Notes under the pieces: generated by a model
Seen by the model: the letters and a program-made list of their open reading frames with translations, nothing else
The model's database searches: none
Told to the model about the DNA's origin: nothing
Made by a program: the position numbers and the translations under genes
Shown: positions 16,202 to 25,211 of the stretch, in pieces
Numbering within the stretch: the first letter of the stretch is position 1
Layout of the letters: each line of letters opens with the position of its first letter
NCBI GenBank assembly: GCA_964346475.1
Contig: CAYFUM010000013.1
Location: forward strand, 1 to 39,543
Direction of reading: 5' to 3'
Length of the DNA stretch: 39,543 nt
Source: DTU036 sp964346475
GTDB taxonomy: Bacteria > Bacillota > Clostridia > Peptostreptococcales > Acidaminobacteraceae

Positions 16202-17062
16202 CTAAGCTCTTACTATAAACTCCAAGGTGTTTTTAGAAGGATCCTCTATAAAAACCCTTCCCTCCCTTTCAAAGGAGGCAAAGCCCAGGGCTTTTAGCCT
16301 CTCCAGTCTCTCCTCCATCACCCTTCTAGAGGGAAACTCTAGGCTATAATAGTCCATACCTGCCATACTATCATCCAGAGGCTTTGCACCTCTCCCTGCC
16401 CAAATATTAAAGGCTATATGGTGGTGGTAGCCAGCGCTGGAGGTAAAGACTGCTGAGCCCCCCATCTCTAAGATTAAATCCATTCCAAGCCCATCAATAT
16501 AAAACTTCTTTGCCTCCTCCAGGTCTGCAACGTGAAGGTGCATATGGCCTAGAATTGTCTTTTCAGGCATCCCCTGCCAGTCCTGGTCCCCGGCAAGGCT
16601 GAGGAGTCTCTCGTAGTCCAGGGGAAGAGTTACCATCTCAATAGAATCATCTCTTCTTACCCAGTCTTCAGGGTCCAGGTCAGCATAGACCTCTATGCCA
16701 TTTCTATCGGGATCATCAAAGTATATGGCCTGGCTAACGCCATGATTGGATCCCCCAGCCAGGGGATATTGCGCCTTAACCAGCTGCTTTAAGAAGAGCC
16801 CTAGCTCAAGCTCACTGGGTAGTAAAAGAGCAAAATGATAGAGGCCAGTTCTTCTTGGGGCCTTGGCTAAAACAGTCCCCTCTTTCTTCAAAGTTATTAT
16901 GGGACTCTTCCCATCGGCTGTGAGCAGGACCCTGGAGTCCTCCCTAGCTAAGAGTCTAAAACCCAGAAGATCCCTATAAAAACTCTCCGAGACTTCTAAA
17001 TCTCTAACCCTCAGCACCAGCCCCTTAGCATATATGTTATCTTTTCCATGAAAATTTGTCAT
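16202..17062 (-). CDS. VOC-family ring-cleavage dioxygenase, CatE/YfiE-like
   Basis: 286 residues built from two pairs of VOC modules. The N-terminal half (LVLRVRDLEVSESFYRDLLG) has lost the metal ligands. The C-terminal half keeps them: LGHMHLHVADLEEA (H173 or H175), GYHHHIAFNIW (H213-H215) and NTLEFIV (E281). The family includes catechol-2,3-dioxygenases, but oxygen-dependent cleavage would be odd in a strict anaerobe, so the reaction is uncertain. The chosen start is ATG 17062 (GGCAGGTGG upstream), giving normal family length; a TTG at 17128 would add 22 residues without a ribosome site. Confidence 0.8.
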   Translation of the reverse strand: MTNFHGKDNIYAKGLVLRVRDLEVSESFYRDLLGFRLLAREDSRVLLTADGKSPIITLKKEGTVLAKAPRRTGLYHFALLLPSELELGLFLKQLVKAQYPLAGGSNHGVSQAIYFDDPDRNGIEVYADLDPEDWVRRDDSIEMVTLPLDYERLLSLAGDQDWQGMPEKTILGHMHLHVADLEEAKKFYIDGLGMDLILEMGGSAVFTSSAGYHHHIAFNIWAGRGAKPLDDSMAGMDYYSLEFPSRRVMEERLERLKALGFASFEREGRVFIEDPSKNTLEFIVRA

Positions 17063-17230
17063 AACCCACCTGCCTTCCTCTTGCCTAAAATTTACCCAGG
17101 CCTGTGGGTATCTATCTAAAGATTCCAAAATAGTTTTGATATTTTCTTAAGGCCTTGCTCTAGCCAGGGGCTCCTGATAGGGAGATTGTATAAATAGCCC
17201 TTTTTATATAAAAGTCCCTTAAAGATAGGC

Positions 17231-17971
17231 CTATTTAAAGAGCCAGGAAAGAAAATAGGGCATTTGTTTTCTCCACCAGGGCCAGTCATGGGCCACATCA
17301 TGGCCCCATAGCTCAAAGCTTCCCGGTAGGTTTTTTAGTTCAAAGGCCTTTTTTAATTCATAGAAGGAGGCTAGGCCATCCTGTTCCCAGGGACCCTGGC
17401 CTGTACATATAATGACCTTGGCCCTCCTATAATGATCTATAAACCAGCCATCATCTTGAAACCAGATGGCTTCACTGGGTGAGTTCTTAAAGACCAGAGG
17501 GTCTCCCCCATAGTCCCCACCAAAATAATGGGCGTCATAGATACCACTTAGGGTAATCACCCTCTGGAAGACATCGGGGTGACGCAAGTAGAAGTTAACA
17601 CTGTGATAGGCACCCATACTACAGCCTGTAACACCCAGGGCCCCTCGCCAGCCTGTCATATGCTTTATATAGGGAATAGCCTCATCTATTACATAGCTAT
17701 CATAGGCCTCGTGGGCCCTGGCCCTGTCATGCATGCTCTTGTAAAAGCTAAGCCAGCTCTCGCTATCAATACTTGATAGGGTAAAAAATTGCACAAGTCC
17801 CCTTTCAATATACTCTCTACTGGCATCTATCATACCAAAATCCGCATACTCATTATGGCTGCCACCCGAGGAAGGGAAGACCACAAAGGGCATGCCGCCG
17901 TGGCCATAGCGATTGAGCCTCATCTGCCTTCCCAGTCTACTGCTCCAATGATTTAAATATTCCACCTTCAT
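17231..17971 (-). CDS. Esterase, EstA/Fes-like alpha/beta hydrolase (second of pair)
   Basis: 246 residues, esterase D/enterochelin esterase type (PF00756). The nucleophile elbow is GVTGCSMGAYH (S118) and the catalytic histidine lies in WGHDVAHDWPWW (H224 or H228). No signal peptide is visible, so it acts in the cytoplasm. It starts 9 nt after the ATP-grasp stop, with AGGGTG as ribosome site, and so belongs to the same transcript. The substrate is unknown; a link to the ATP-grasp product is inferred from position. Confidence 0.82.
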   Translation of the reverse strand: MKVEYLNHWSSRLGRQMRLNRYGHGGMPFVVFPSSGGSHNEYADFGMIDASREYIERGLVQFFTLSSIDSESWLSFYKSMHDRARAHEAYDSYVIDEAIPYIKHMTGWRGALGVTGCSMGAYHSVNFYLRHPDVFQRVITLSGIYDAHYFGGDYGGDPLVFKNSPSEAIWFQDDGWFIDHYRRAKVIICTGQGPWEQDGLASFYELKKAFELKNLPGSFELWGHDVAHDWPWWRKQMPYFLSWLFK

Positions 17972-17980
17972 AAAAACACC

Positions 17981-19147
17981 CTAGCCTTCCAATACAAATT
18001 CAACTATTTCCTCTAGCTCCTCCGCCTTATCAGTAACCAGTATAAAAAAAGTGTCCCCTAGTAGGTCCCTAAAAGCCAGAGGGGTAGCGTCTATCATTTT
18101 AATAGAGGAGCCATACCTGGCCCTGATTGCATCTAGATTATTTTTGTAGTGCTGATCCTCTCCCCTTCTACCAATTCCCAAGGCATACTGGCTGTCTAAG
18201 CTGCTTCCCTTGTAGCCTTTGCCGGTTACTAGCCTGGCATACTCGTCATATAGATCAATTGAGTGGGCAAAGTTATAGACATCAATGGTAAAACCACCAG
18301 CCAACCTGCCATTATACTCAAGGGTTATATAGGATCCATCTTCCATCCTAAAGAACTCAATGTGAAAAAATCTCTCTCTATGGCCAAAGGTCTTGATAAT
18401 CCTTCTACCTATATCCCTCAGCTTGGGATCTATTTCAGGTTGCACAATATAGTAAATGCTTGTATCAGTACCAATTACATCCAGGGTAGGGAGGGAGTAG
18501 TTGAAGCTAGTTTCAAAGACTATATTACCCTGGCTATCTATAAGACCATCATAGGTACAAAGCTGGGCCTTTTCTACAAAACTCTCAATGAAATAGGGCG
18601 TGCTTCCATCCCACTTCTCCTTAAAATTTTTAAGGTCCTTCCTAGAATCCAGTCTATAGGTCGCCGCTGTACCCACGCCACTATCGGGCTTAGCTACTAG
18701 AGGATAGGTTAAGTCTGCCTCAAGAGCTTTCAGTTCCTTTAGATTATTAACCAGGTAACCATCAACCACTGGGGCTCCAGCTTCCCTAAAGAGCTCCTTC
18801 ATCCTAGATTTGTACTTGACATCCTTAAGCTCTTCACTTTTTAGCCCAGGAATATTGAATTCTGTCCTCAGGTAGGCATCAAGTTCTAGCCAGTACTCAT
18901 TATTGGATTCCAGCCTATCTATCTTGCCGTATTTAGAATAAAAATATGCCACCGCCCTGGCTACTTCCTGCCAGTCCTCCATGTTACCTACTTGATAATA
19001 CTCAGCCAAACTACCATGGAGTCTTTCCCCCAGCTGATGGTAGGGCTCCGAGCCTATGCCCAGGACCCTGACTCCATGTTCCCTTAACCTAGTTGCAAAA
19101 AGCTGAAAATTATGGGGAAAATAGGGTGATATTAGTATAAAGTTCAT
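17981..19147 (-). CDS. ATP-grasp domain ligase
   Basis: 388 residues. An N-terminal Rossmann-like part (to about 110) precedes the ATP-grasp fold: VKYKSRMKELFREAGAPVV, YPLVAKPDSGVGTAATYRL (the ATP-binding lysine loop), and HIEFFRMEDGSYITLEYNGRLAGG with the magnesium-binding glutamate and asparagine. It should join a carboxylate to an amine or thiol using ATP, but the substrates are unknown. It lies between two esterases of the same superfamily on the same strand, an arrangement that suggests a small ligation-hydrolysis pathway. Start: AAAGGGGG about 6 nt before ATG. Confidence 0.82.
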   Translation of the reverse strand: MNFILISPYFPHNFQLFATRLREHGVRVLGIGSEPYHQLGERLHGSLAEYYQVGNMEDWQEVARAVAYFYSKYGKIDRLESNNEYWLELDAYLRTEFNIPGLKSEELKDVKYKSRMKELFREAGAPVVDGYLVNNLKELKALEADLTYPLVAKPDSGVGTAATYRLDSRKDLKNFKEKWDGSTPYFIESFVEKAQLCTYDGLIDSQGNIVFETSFNYSLPTLDVIGTDTSIYYIVQPEIDPKLRDIGRRIIKTFGHRERFFHIEFFRMEDGSYITLEYNGRLAGGFTIDVYNFAHSIDLYDEYARLVTGKGYKGSSLDSQYALGIGRRGEDQHYKNNLDAIRARYGSSIKMIDATPLAFRDLLGDTFFILVTDKAEELEEIVEFVLEG

Positions 19148-19213
19148 TCCAACCCCCTTTTACTTATAGCAGTGAATTGGAAGTGGTAGCTGCCAGATAA
19201 ATTGAAGCTTCTC

Positions 19214-20035
19214 CTACCAGCCCTCACTGAGAAATTCAAGGCAGGAAGAAAAAGCTCTGGCCCAGGCTTTCTCCTCATGTCTTGCTCCTGCTATTATTTC
19301 TAATTTTATATTTTCAATGGGAAGGCCGCCCCTTATCAGGGCTTGATGGTAATCTAGGCTAGAGTCTATATAGGCCTGGTTTAAAGTAAGTCTGCTGAGC
19401 CTTCTATCTTCCCCATAGCCTTCCTCTGTGCCAACCTGAATATATATCTTCTGCTCCTTGTCTAGATCCCTTTCAAATAGCCCCTTAAAATCCTCTTTAC
19501 TTATCCAGCTGGCCAGGGAGAAAATCCCCAGCCTACCTACTATATCTGGATAATTAACTCCAATATAAGCTGAAATATTCGCCCCTAGAGAGCTTCCGCA
19601 GACTGCTGTGTACTCCCTTTGGGGCCTTGTCCTATAGCGCTCATCTATATAGGGTTTTACTTCCTCTAGCAGAAAGCTTGCATAGGCCTGGCCATAGCCT
19701 CCCTGGTTCCAGTCCTCGGGATAGGGGCTGGAGGAAAGTCTCCAGGGTGAGTACTCATTGCTTCTATCATCTCCAAAATTATCTATTGCTACCACAATTA
19801 AATCAGGAAGATTTCTATAGCGTCTGAGGGTCTGGATTACCCTCCAGGAATATTTGGAATAGGACTCATTGTCAAAAAAGATGTTTTGCCCATCCTGCAT
19901 ATAGACCACAGGAAAACTCTCCCTACGTCTATGGTAGTTTCTAGGAAGCAGAACCCTGACCCTTCTTTTAAGATTGGTATAGGGTACCTTGATCCAGTGT
20001 TCCTCTAGGTTAAAAAAGAAGGGATAATTTCTCAA
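19214..20035 (-). CDS. Esterase, EstA/Fes-like alpha/beta hydrolase (first of pair)
   Basis: 273 residues, PF00756 type. VRVLLPRNYHRRRESFPVVYMQDGQN is the typical entry to the fold; the nucleophile elbow is AVCGSSLGANIS (S149) and the catalytic histidine is H253 in GARHEEKAW. The first residues carry no secretion signal. Start: TTG, with GAGGAGGT 9 nt upstream; no ATG fits. It appears to lead the esterase, ATP-grasp, esterase, dioxygenase gene set. A TATAAT lies on its strand near 20081-20086 but without a clear -35 box. Confidence 0.82.
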   Translation of the reverse strand: MRNYPFFFNLEEHWIKVPYTNLKRRVRVLLPRNYHRRRESFPVVYMQDGQNIFFDNESYSKYSWRVIQTLRRYRNLPDLIVVAIDNFGDDRSNEYSPWRLSSSPYPEDWNQGGYGQAYASFLLEEVKPYIDERYRTRPQREYTAVCGSSLGANISAYIGVNYPDIVGRLGIFSLASWISKEDFKGLFERDLDKEQKIYIQVGTEEGYGEDRRLSRLTLNQAYIDSSLDYHQALIRGGLPIENIKLEIIAGARHEEKAWARAFSSCLEFLSEGW

Positions 20036-20210
20036 GTCTGGCCACCTCCTCTATTTAGAGATATTTTGTGTTCCAATGATTATACTAAAAAGTCTTATGT
20101 TAAACTTTTAATAAGTCCTTTCTAGTAGTTTCCTTGAGAAAAACACTGGATTTTCCCCTTAAAACTAGAAAAAACCTCCCTAATCACAAAGTTTCAGTCT
20201 TTCTAGGCAT

Positions 20211-20235
20211 AAAAAAAACCCTGGTCTTGCCAGGG
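20211..20235 (-). terminator. Terminator of the hut operon
   Basis: On the minus strand CCCTGG-CAAGA-CCAGGG followed by eight T. It begins about 13 bases after the hutH stop and marks the end of the operon. Confidence 0.92.
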
Positions 20236-20248
20236 GCCCCTCTATAAA

Positions 20249-21778
20249 TTAGAGGATTTCTCCTAGAGCTTCTTCAACTTTAGCAACTATGACATTACTT
20301 TTAATAAGCTCTTCACAGGCATTGATGCCTTTATACATAACCACGTCTTCAAAGATTTGCTCAACCTTTTCTCTTACTAAATCATAGGCTATCTGGCTAC
20401 CTCTGCCCAGACCCTTGTCTCCCCGAAGATCAACTCCCTGGGCTGCCGCCATGAGCTCCATGGCAAGCACCTTTCTGACATTTCCCATAATTTCCCTGGC
20501 CTTCCTGGCTGCAATGGTCCCCATGGACACATGGTCTTCCTGGTTAGCCGAGGAGGGTATGGAATCCACGCTGGCAGGATGGGCCAGGACCTTGTTTTCC
20601 GATACCAGGGCTGCGGAAGCATACTGGACAATCATAAAGCCAGAATTAACCCCACCATACTCAGTTAAAAAGGCTGGCAAGCCTTCGCTAAGGGCAGAGT
20701 TGACTAGCCTCTCCAGTCTTCTTTCTGATACATTGGCAATTTCTGCTAGGGCAATGCCTAAAAAGTCAAAGGCTAGGGCCACTGGTTGACCGTGGAAGTT
20801 ACCACCGGAAATCACCTCTTCTTCATCATTAAAGATAATGGGATTGTCAGTTACGGCATTCATCTCGATCTCAACCTTGGTCTTCACATAGTCTAGAGCG
20901 TCCTTGGAGGCTCCGTGAATCTGGGGAGCACATCTCAAAGAGTAGGCATCCTGGACCCTGAGTTCTCCTTGAAGGCTTGTATTCTTGCTGCCTTCCAGGA
21001 TTCTAAGGACGTTGGAAGCCGCGTCTATCTGGCCCTTGTGACCTCTAGATTCATGGACCTTCCTGTCATAGGCTGTTGTAATACCATTTAGAGCTTCCAT
21101 GGTCAGGGCTGTTACTATATCAGCAGTTTTACTTAGGTTCAGGCCGTCATACACAGTATGGGCCCCTATTGAGGTCATGACCTGGGTACCATTTATAAGG
21201 GCCAGGCCCTCCTTGGAGGTCAGCTCAATTATATCTATACCCGCCTTCTCCATGGCAGCCTTGGAAGCCATTCTCTCACCCTGGTAAACCGCCTCACCCT
21301 CGCCGATCATGGTTAGAACCATATGGGCTAGGGGGGCTAGGTCTCCACTTGCTCCCAGGGATCCCTTTTCTGGTATTACTGGGTGGACACCCCTGTTAAG
21401 CATATCAATAAGGGTCATAATGGTAGATAGCCTGATTCCTGAATTCCCATTGGACAGGGCATTGACCCTAAGGAGCATAACTCCCCTAACTATATCCTCC
21501 TCCAGGGGCTCACCTACTCCGCAGGCGTGGCTGATAATTAGGTTTCTTTGAAGGGCCTTGGTATCCTCCTCCTTGATTGTTACATTGGAGAATTTACCAA
21601 AACCAGTGGTTATTCCGTAGACCACCCTCTCTTCCCTAACCAGCCTATCGACAAAGTCCCTGGACCTGTTGATTTTTTCTATGGCCTCCTGGCCCAGTCT
21701 AACCTCTTTATTATATCTTGTAACCTGAATAAACTGTTCTAAATCCAGATGCTGTCCGTCAATTTCAATATACTGCAT
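20249..21778 (-). CDS. hutH: Histidine ammonia-lyase
   Basis: 509 residues, full length. It deaminates histidine to trans-urocanate, the first step of histidine breakdown. The MIO prosthetic group forms from A143-S144-G145 in EKGSLGASGDLAPLAHM. The catalytic tyrosine is Y54 in VVYGITTGFG, and NGTQVMTS and FHGQPVALAFDF are also in place. Start: GGAGG 9 nt before ATG. It is the last gene of the operon hutI-hutU-transporter-hutH, 20 nt after the transporter, and is followed by a strong terminator. Confidence 0.96.
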   Translation of the reverse strand: MQYIEIDGQHLDLEQFIQVTRYNKEVRLGQEAIEKINRSRDFVDRLVREERVVYGITTGFGKFSNVTIKEEDTKALQRNLIISHACGVGEPLEEDIVRGVMLLRVNALSNGNSGIRLSTIMTLIDMLNRGVHPVIPEKGSLGASGDLAPLAHMVLTMIGEGEAVYQGERMASKAAMEKAGIDIIELTSKEGLALINGTQVMTSIGAHTVYDGLNLSKTADIVTALTMEALNGITTAYDRKVHESRGHKGQIDAASNVLRILEGSKNTSLQGELRVQDAYSLRCAPQIHGASKDALDYVKTKVEIEMNAVTDNPIIFNDEEEVISGGNFHGQPVALAFDFLGIALAEIANVSERRLERLVNSALSEGLPAFLTEYGGVNSGFMIVQYASAALVSENKVLAHPASVDSIPSSANQEDHVSMGTIAARKAREIMGNVRKVLAMELMAAAQGVDLRGDKGLGRGSQIAYDLVREKVEQIFEDVVMYKGINACEELIKSNVIVAKVEEALGEIL

Positions 21779-21798
21779 AGTATAGTGCCTCCATTTTT

Positions 21799-23097
21799 TT
21801 AAAGTATCATTGCCGCAATTATACCAAAGATGATCAGCGGAATGTTAAAGTGAATAAAGGTTGGAACACAGGTGTCCCAGATATGGTCGTGTTGTCCATC
21901 GGCATTTAGTCCCGAGGTTGGACCCAGGGTAGAGTCTGAAACGGGAGAACCAGCGTCACCTAGGGCTCCGGCAACTCCTACCAGGGAAGCTATAGCCATG
22001 GGGCTAAAGCCTAGCTGGACTCCAAGAGGAACAAAGATTGTTGCAATAATTGGAATGGTACCAAAGGAAGTTCCAATTCCCATGGTTATAAGTAGTCCAA
22101 TTAGAAGCATAATTGTTGCAGCAATGAGCTTGCTACCTGCCATCATTTCAGCTGAAGCTAGTACCAGGGCGTCCACTCCCCCGGTTGCCCTAATGACTGC
22201 ACCAAAGCCAGAAGCAACCAGCATAACAAAGGCTATAAAGCCCATTAGGCCAATTCCCCCAGACATCATATCATCAAGTTCTGATAATTTAAAGGATCCA
22301 AAAACTACCATTAATATAAGACCAACAAGAGCCCCTAGGGGAAGAGATCCAGTAAGTAGCTGGATAGCAAAGGCAGCTACTGCTGCTATCAGGGCTCCCC
22401 ACTGGGGCAGTCCCATGGTTGTCTCTTCACTCCTCTCAGGACCTGCTATAGCTATGTCCTGATAGTCTCTTGTCTTAGTATAGGTAACAAATACTGCAAT
22501 CAGAAGACCCACTAGCATACCAAGCCCTGGAAGCCATAGGGCCTTCCACACCTGGGTATCTATCATGGCAACGCCATTGTCACTAAGTGAATCTGCAACT
22601 ATTCCGTGGAAGATTAGACCAAAGCCAACAGGCAGGGTCACATAGGGGGCCTTAAGACCAAAGGTCAAGGCACAGGCTACTGCCCTTCTATCGATCTTGA
22701 GTTTATTCATAAGCCCCAGTAGTGGTGGGATCAGTATGGGGATAAAGGCTATATGCACTGGTATTAGATTCTGTGATAGAGAGGCTATTGCCGCTATAGT
22801 CAAGATAAAGGTCTTTCTTTTATCACTTATAAAAGAGCCAATCCCTCTAACTAGGATATCTGTTACCCCTGTGTGGCTGATAGCCATGGCTAGAGCACCA
22901 AGGAGTATATAGGAAAGGGCTGTGTCCGACTGACCTCCCATTCCACCTACCAGGGTTGCCATAATATCACCTAGGGGCATGCCTGCAACCAGACCACCGA
23001 CGACAGCTGAAATAAGAATGGAGATAAGCACATTGATTTTTAAAAGACAGAGTAGTGACATCACAACAACGGCAATTAAAACAGGATTTGTTAGCTT
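21799..23097 (-). CDS. YuiF-like NhaC-family transporter, probable histidine permease; start codon uncertain
   Basis: About 432 residues with some ten membrane segments. The N-terminus KLTNPVLIAVVVMSLLCLLK is the conserved opening of the COG2056 (YuiF) group, named predicted histidine transporters, and GDAGSPVSDSTLGPTSGLN is the C-terminal family motif. Its place between hutU and hutH supports histidine uptake. The conserved N-terminus extends beyond the first ordinary starts (GTG 23064, ATG 23061), which lack a ribosome site. AAAGGAG is followed 6 nt later by AAG (23095-23097); the only other near-cognate codon is ATA at 23110-23112, before the AAAGGAG. The coordinate given uses AAG as the edge of homology. 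Confidence 0.85.
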   Translation of the reverse strand, partial: KLTNPVLIAVVVMSLLCLLKINVLISILISAVVGGLVAGMPLGDIMATLVGGMGGQSDTALSYILLGALAMAISHTGVTDILVRGIGSFISDKRKTFILTIAAIASLSQNLIPVHIAFIPILIPPLLGLMNKLKIDRRAVACALTFGLKAPYVTLPVGFGLIFHGIVADSLSDNGVAMIDTQVWKALWLPGLGMLVGLLIAVFVTYTKTRDYQDIAIAGPERSEETTMGLPQWGALIAAVAAFAIQLLTGSLPLGALVGLILMVVFGSFKLSELDDMMSGGIGLMGFIAFVMLVASGFGAVIRATGGVDALVLASAEMMAGSKLIAATIMLLIGLLITMGIGTSFGTIPIIATIFVPLGVQLGFSPMAIASLVGVAGALGDAGSPVSDSTLGPTSGLNADGQHDHIWDTCVPTFIHFNIPLIIFGIIAAMIL

Positions 23098-23121
23098 TTT
23101 TTTCTCCTTTATTTATAATAT

Positions 23122-23139
23122 TTAAACCCTAGGGTTTAA
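23122..23139. promoter_or_regulatory. 18-bp perfect palindrome between hutU and the transporter
   Basis: TTAAACCCTAGGGTTTAA is identical on both strands. It lies 25 bases before the transporter coding region. It could be an operator for an internal promoter or a processing site. No matching copy was noticed elsewhere in the window. Confidence 0.45.
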
Positions 23140-23154
23140 TTTCTTCTACTGAAA

Positions 23155-23183
23155 TAAGGGCTTGGGGACATGGTCCCCAGCCC
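23155..23183 (-). promoter_or_regulatory. GC-rich hairpin directly after hutU
   Basis: The two arms GGGCTTGGGGAC and GTCCCCAGCCC pair with one bulged base around ATG. No T-run follows, so it is more likely a 3' stabilising or pausing structure than a full terminator, letting the operon continue into the transporter. Confidence 0.5.
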
Positions 23184-25202
23184 CTATCTATCTTCCACTA
23201 GCCTTTTTACCAGTTCCTCACTGGCAACATAGGGTATTGTAATATGGTCCGTCTTTTCATTGTTGTAGTTGTACTTAATTGAGGTCTCTATTGAGTTTTC
23301 GTTTCTTGCCCAGGCTCTTCTTGCAACTCCCCCCATAACGTCCCAGGGCATGGCCATGCTTAGGATTGCATCCACTCTTTCGCTACCATCCAGCACCATA
23401 CCAAAACCACCATTAATGGACTTGCCTATACCAACTCCCCCACCGTTATGAAGGGCAATTAGGCTCATTCCCCTGGCCGCATTACCTGCAAAGCACTGGG
23501 TTGCCATATCAGCCATGACGTTACTGCCATCCTTGATATTGGCTGTTTCTCTAAAGGGACTGTCTGTTCCCGATACGTCGTGGTGGTCTCTACCCAGCAT
23601 GATAGGTCCTACTTCTCCATCCCTGACCATCTTGTTAAATTTAAGGGCAATTTCCAGTCTACCCTCGGCATCCTGGTAGAGAATTCTAGCCTGGGTCCCT
23701 ACTACTAGAGCATTTTCTTCAGCGTCCTTGATCCAGTTGTAGTTATCCCTGTCCTGGCCCCTTCTGGTGGGGTCGATGATGGACATAGCTGCTTTATCGG
23801 TTTTTATCAGGTCTTCATGCTCACCACTGAGGCAGACCCATCTAAAGGGACCATAGCCATAGTCAAAGAGCATGGGGCCCATTATATCCTCCACATAGGA
23901 GGGGAAGATAAAGCCATCTGTGTCATCATAGCCATTCTTAGAAATTTCCATCACTCCCGCATCATAGATGGACTTTAGAAAGGCGTTGCCATAGTCAAAG
24001 AAATAGGTTCCCCTGGCAGTAAGCTCCTTAATAAGTTTAAAGTGGTGAACCAAGGTCTTATCAACAAGCTTCTTAAAGCCCTCCTTGTCCTCATAGAGCA
24101 TCCTGGTCCTCTCCTCAAAACTTAGACCCTGGGGACAGTAGCCTCCGTCATAGACGGCGTGGCAGGAGGTCTGGTCCGATAGAAGCTCGATATGGATCTT
24201 GTTTTCGAGGGCGTATTCCAGTAGGTCTACTATATTTCCATGGTAGGCCAGGGCCGTTGCCTTTTTGTCCTCCATGGCTTTATGGGCAGTCTCAAAAAGC
24301 TCAGCTAGGTCATCAAAGACCAGATCAACCCAGCCCTGTTCAAGTCTGGTGTTGATCCTTGAGATATCCACCTCTGCGATGATACCAACTCCACCGGCTA
24401 TCTTGGCAGCCTTACCCTGAGCACCACTCATTCCCCCTAGACCAGAGGATACAAACATATGGCCCGTAAGGTCTCCATCCTCAGCAACACCCAGCTTCAT
24501 CCTGGCTGCATTAAGTACGGTGTTGAAGGTGCCATGGACTATGCCTTGGGGCCCAATATACATCCAGCCACCGGCTGTCATTTGTCCGTAGTTTGCAACA
24601 CCCATGGCCTGGGCCTTGGCCCAGTGCTCCTGGTCATCAAACATACCCACCATTAGGGCGTTGGTGATAATTACCCTTGGGCTCATTTTGTGGGATCTAA
24701 AGAGTCCTAGGGGATGGCCCGATTCTATTACTAGGGTCTGCTCATCGGTGAGCTCCTCTAGATACTTCATAGTAAGATTGTACTGCATCCAGTTCTGAAA
24801 GACCTGGCCAGTTTCTCCATAGGTAACTAGCTCATAGGGATAAAGGGCTATGTCAAAGGAGAGATTGTTATCAATCATTACCTGGAAGGCCTTGCCCTCA
24901 ATACACCTTCCCTTATAGTCATCTAGTGGCTTACCGTAGATATAGTTCTTAGGTCTATACCTATAGCCATAGATCCTACCCATGCTATAGAGCTCTTCTA
25001 AGAATTCAGGAGCGATCTCCTCGTGGAACTCCTCAGGAATATACCTAAGGGCGTTCTTTAAGGCTACTTCAATTTCTGCCTGGGTCAGGGTCAGGTCCCT
25101 TTTAGGGGCCCTTCTTATTCCCTTTTCAAACTCGATGGGCTCAGGAAGATACTTGTCTAGTTTTATCTTCATAGCCCCATCTATGTCCTTGTTTGTATAC
25201 AT
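23184..25202 (-). CDS. hutU: Urocanate hydratase, long form
   Basis: 672 residues, longer than the roughly 550 of the Bacillus and Pseudomonas enzymes but like the long urocanases of some anaerobes. It hydrates urocanate to imidazolonepropionate with a tightly bound NAD+. Family segments: GQMTAGGWMYIGPQGIVHG, SSGLGGMSGAQGKAAKIAGG (dinucleotide loop), SDQTSCHAVYDGGYCPQG and LHNGGGVGIGKSINGGFG. Start: AGGAGG 5 nt before ATG. It begins 9 nt after the hutI stop, so the two are cotranscribed. Confidence 0.96.
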   Translation of the reverse strand: MYTNKDIDGAMKIKLDKYLPEPIEFEKGIRRAPKRDLTLTQAEIEVALKNALRYIPEEFHEEIAPEFLEELYSMGRIYGYRYRPKNYIYGKPLDDYKGRCIEGKAFQVMIDNNLSFDIALYPYELVTYGETGQVFQNWMQYNLTMKYLEELTDEQTLVIESGHPLGLFRSHKMSPRVIITNALMVGMFDDQEHWAKAQAMGVANYGQMTAGGWMYIGPQGIVHGTFNTVLNAARMKLGVAEDGDLTGHMFVSSGLGGMSGAQGKAAKIAGGVGIIAEVDISRINTRLEQGWVDLVFDDLAELFETAHKAMEDKKATALAYHGNIVDLLEYALENKIHIELLSDQTSCHAVYDGGYCPQGLSFEERTRMLYEDKEGFKKLVDKTLVHHFKLIKELTARGTYFFDYGNAFLKSIYDAGVMEISKNGYDDTDGFIFPSYVEDIMGPMLFDYGYGPFRWVCLSGEHEDLIKTDKAAMSIIDPTRRGQDRDNYNWIKDAEENALVVGTQARILYQDAEGRLEIALKFNKMVRDGEVGPIMLGRDHHDVSGTDSPFRETANIKDGSNVMADMATQCFAGNAARGMSLIALHNGGGVGIGKSINGGFGMVLDGSERVDAILSMAMPWDVMGGVARRAWARNENSIETSIKYNYNNEKTDHITIPYVASEELVKRLVEDR

Positions 25203-25211
25203 TCATCCCTC

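Noticed and set aside
17116..17316. 66-residue frame across the gap between the esterase and the CatE-like gene
   Set aside because: It overlaps the esterase 3' end in another frame and has no recognisable protein features.
20085..20185. Short minus-strand frame after a GGAGG in the gap between hutH and the esterase
   Set aside because: No ATG, GTG, TTG or near-cognate start sits at the right distance and the peptide is featureless.
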